Shown here one piece after another: positions 4,016-5,111 of a DNA stretch of 5,111 nucleotides. A program made the position numbers and the translations under genes. The stretch is from an uncultured Bacteroidales bacterium. GTDB lineage: Bacteria; Bacteroidota; Bacteroidia; Bacteroidales; UBA932. Under the pieces are notes generated by a model, which had not been told where the DNA came from, made no database searches, and saw only the letters and a list, made by a program, of their open reading frames with translations. The stretch is from NCBI GenBank assembly GCA_900546445.1, contig URCV01000069.1, positions 1 to 5,111 on the forward strand, read 5' to 3'. Numbering within the stretch: position 1 is the first letter of the stretch; each line of letters starts with the position of its first letter.

Positions 4016-5111
4016 TGAGCTCGTCCAGTACGCCTGCATCGAAATAGTTAATGCGCATAGCCTCCTTCACCTCCTTAAGGGTCTGGGCGGCCTCTTTCTG
4101 TGCTATTTCCGAACCCTGACGCAGAATCTCGTATACATAAGGGATGTTCTGCTCCAGAGCCTTACGGCGCTCCCTAATAGGCTCAAGCGTGTCGTTAAGC
4201 ACTGCTGCGAGGAAGTTCTTAATCATCATGTCGCCCAGACCTCCGGCCCTGTACTGAGCCTTCACCTCGTCGAGGGTGTGGAAGTCGAAGCTTACCTTCT
4301 TTCCTACGAAGCAAGAACCGAATTTCTCGAAGTGCTCATCGCGGCAGAAAGCGTCCAGATAGGTGAACACGGTGTTACACTCCACGTTACCCGGGTCGCA
4401 GACCTGAAGGTGGTTAGGGTCGGTAAACATACCCTTCACCTTTTTGTTTACTTCTTCGGCGCTATCCGAAAGGTATATGCAGTTTCCGAGCGATTTGCTC
4501 ATCTTGGCCTTTCCGTCTGTTCCCGGGAGTCTCAGGCAAGCCTGCTCCTCAGGAAGTAGGATTTCCGGCTCCACCAACACAGGAGAATAGGTGGAGTTGA
4601 ACTTGCGGACGATTTCGCGAGTCTGCTCTATCATAGGCTTCTGGTCCTCGCCTGCAGGCACTACGTTAGCCTTGAATGCCGTGATGTCGGCAGCCTGGCT
4701 GATAGGGTAGCAGAAGAATCCCACAGGAAGTCCGGCCTTGTTATCGTTATCTTCGCATTCGTTGAAGCCTCGCATCTGAATCTCGGCCTTTACGGTCGGG
4801 TTACGCTGGAGTCTCTGAACGGTCACCAGGTTATTATAGAAGAAAGTGAGCTCGGTCAGCTCGCTAACCATACTCTGGATGAAGATGACGCATTTCGACG
4901 GGTCCAGACCTGCCGAAAGGTAATCGAGAGCCACTTCCAGAATATTCTCCCTTACCTTTTCCGGATTATCCGCATTATCGGTGAGAGCCTGCGCATCGGC
5001 GATCATGATGAAGATCTTGTCGAATTTGCCGCTGTTCTGTAATTCCACCCTTCTGCGAAGGGAACCTACATAGTGTCCTATATGCAGGCGGCCCGTAGGA
5101 CGGTCGCCTGT
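3984..5111 (-). CDS. trpS: Tryptophanyl-tRNA synthetase (5' end just outside window)
   Basis: This class I aminoacyl-tRNA synthetase charges tRNA-Trp with tryptophan. The visible frame has 375 residues and stays open to the window edge. It begins TGDRPTGRLHIGHYVGSL, so only about ten N-terminal residues are missing, and the GTG at 5048 is an internal valine and not the start. The HIGH signature is at fragment residues 10-13, the QAADITAFKA region at about 139-148, GEDQKPMIEQTREI at about 154-167, and the KMSKS loop (GKAKMSKSLGN) at 203-207, so the catalytic core is complete. The C-terminal region has the expected GGLGD and LEPIRERR segments. The TGDRPTG..HIGHYVGSL form is the type I also recall from streptococci and clostridia. 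Its last 32 bases overlap the convergent HhH gene. The upstream region and promoter are outside the window. Confidence 0.96.
   Translation of the reverse strand, partial: TGDRPTGRLHIGHYVGSLRRRVELQNSGKFDKIFIMIADAQALTDNADNPEKVRENILEVALDYLSAGLDPSKCVIFIQSMVSELTELTFFYNNLVTVQRLQRNPTVKAEIQMRGFNECEDNDNKAGLPVGFFCYPISQAADITAFKANVVPAGEDQKPMIEQTREIVRKFNSTYSPVLVEPEILLPEEQACLRLPGTDGKAKMSKSLGNCIYLSDSAEEVNKKVKGMFTDPNHLQVCDPGNVECNTVFTYLDAFCRDEHFEKFGSCFVGKKVSFDFHTLDEVKAQYRAGGLGDMMIKNFLAAVLNDTLEPIRERRKALEQNIPYVYEILRQGSEIAQKEAAQTLKEVKEAMRINYFDAGVLDELIKKQQEKYSE

Overview
This window looks like ordinary chromosomal housekeeping DNA from a member of the Bacteroidota, most likely order Bacteroidales. Three things suggest this. 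The protein types fit: a thymidine kinase starting MFSENH, a short single-domain RsmI, and a membrane-anchored multi-HhH ComEA-like protein. The start codons lack Shine-Dalgarno sequences. The one real intergenic region carries TAnnTTTG (-7) promoter boxes of the Bacteroidetes sigma type. Base composition looks close to 50% GC by eye. I cannot name a genus.

Layout from left to right. (1) Positions 2-1680 hold a tightly packed plus-strand run: the 3' end of glucose-6-phosphate isomerase (pgi), a DUF456 membrane protein starting 4 bases later, and a XerD-type tyrosine recombinase that overlaps DUF456 by 14 bases. (2) Thymidine kinase (tdk) is on the minus strand at 1655-2233, and its 3' end overlaps the end of xerD by 26 bases. 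(3) The only true intergenic region, 2234-2322 (89 bases), separates the divergent tdk and rsmI. It is AT-rich and dense with signals: a good minus-strand promoter with a 14-bp perfect palindrome inside its spacer, a possible plus-strand promoter, and a perfect DnaA box 4 bases before the rsmI start codon. (4) rsmI (16S rRNA ribose methyltransferase) is followed by an anchored helix-hairpin-helix protein whose reading frame starts 101 bases before rsmI ends. (5) The 3' end of that gene overlaps by 32 bases with minus-strand trpS (tryptophanyl-tRNA synthetase), which runs off the right edge just before its first few codons.

The genes share no single pathway. They cover glycolysis (pgi), chromosome dimer resolution (xerD), thymidine salvage (tdk), ribosome maturation (rsmI), probable DNA binding or uptake (ComEA-like) and translation (trpS). 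All appear intact apart from the two edge-truncated genes. I see no RNA gene, insertion sequence, CRISPR array, prophage or defence system, and no convincing new multi-gene system. The observations most worth following are the packed regulatory region between tdk and rsmI, the long dual-coded overlap between rsmI and the HhH gene, a perfect 10-bp inverted repeat early in xerD, and a 66-bp tandem duplication in the linker of the HhH protein. No gap without a gene exceeds 89 bases.
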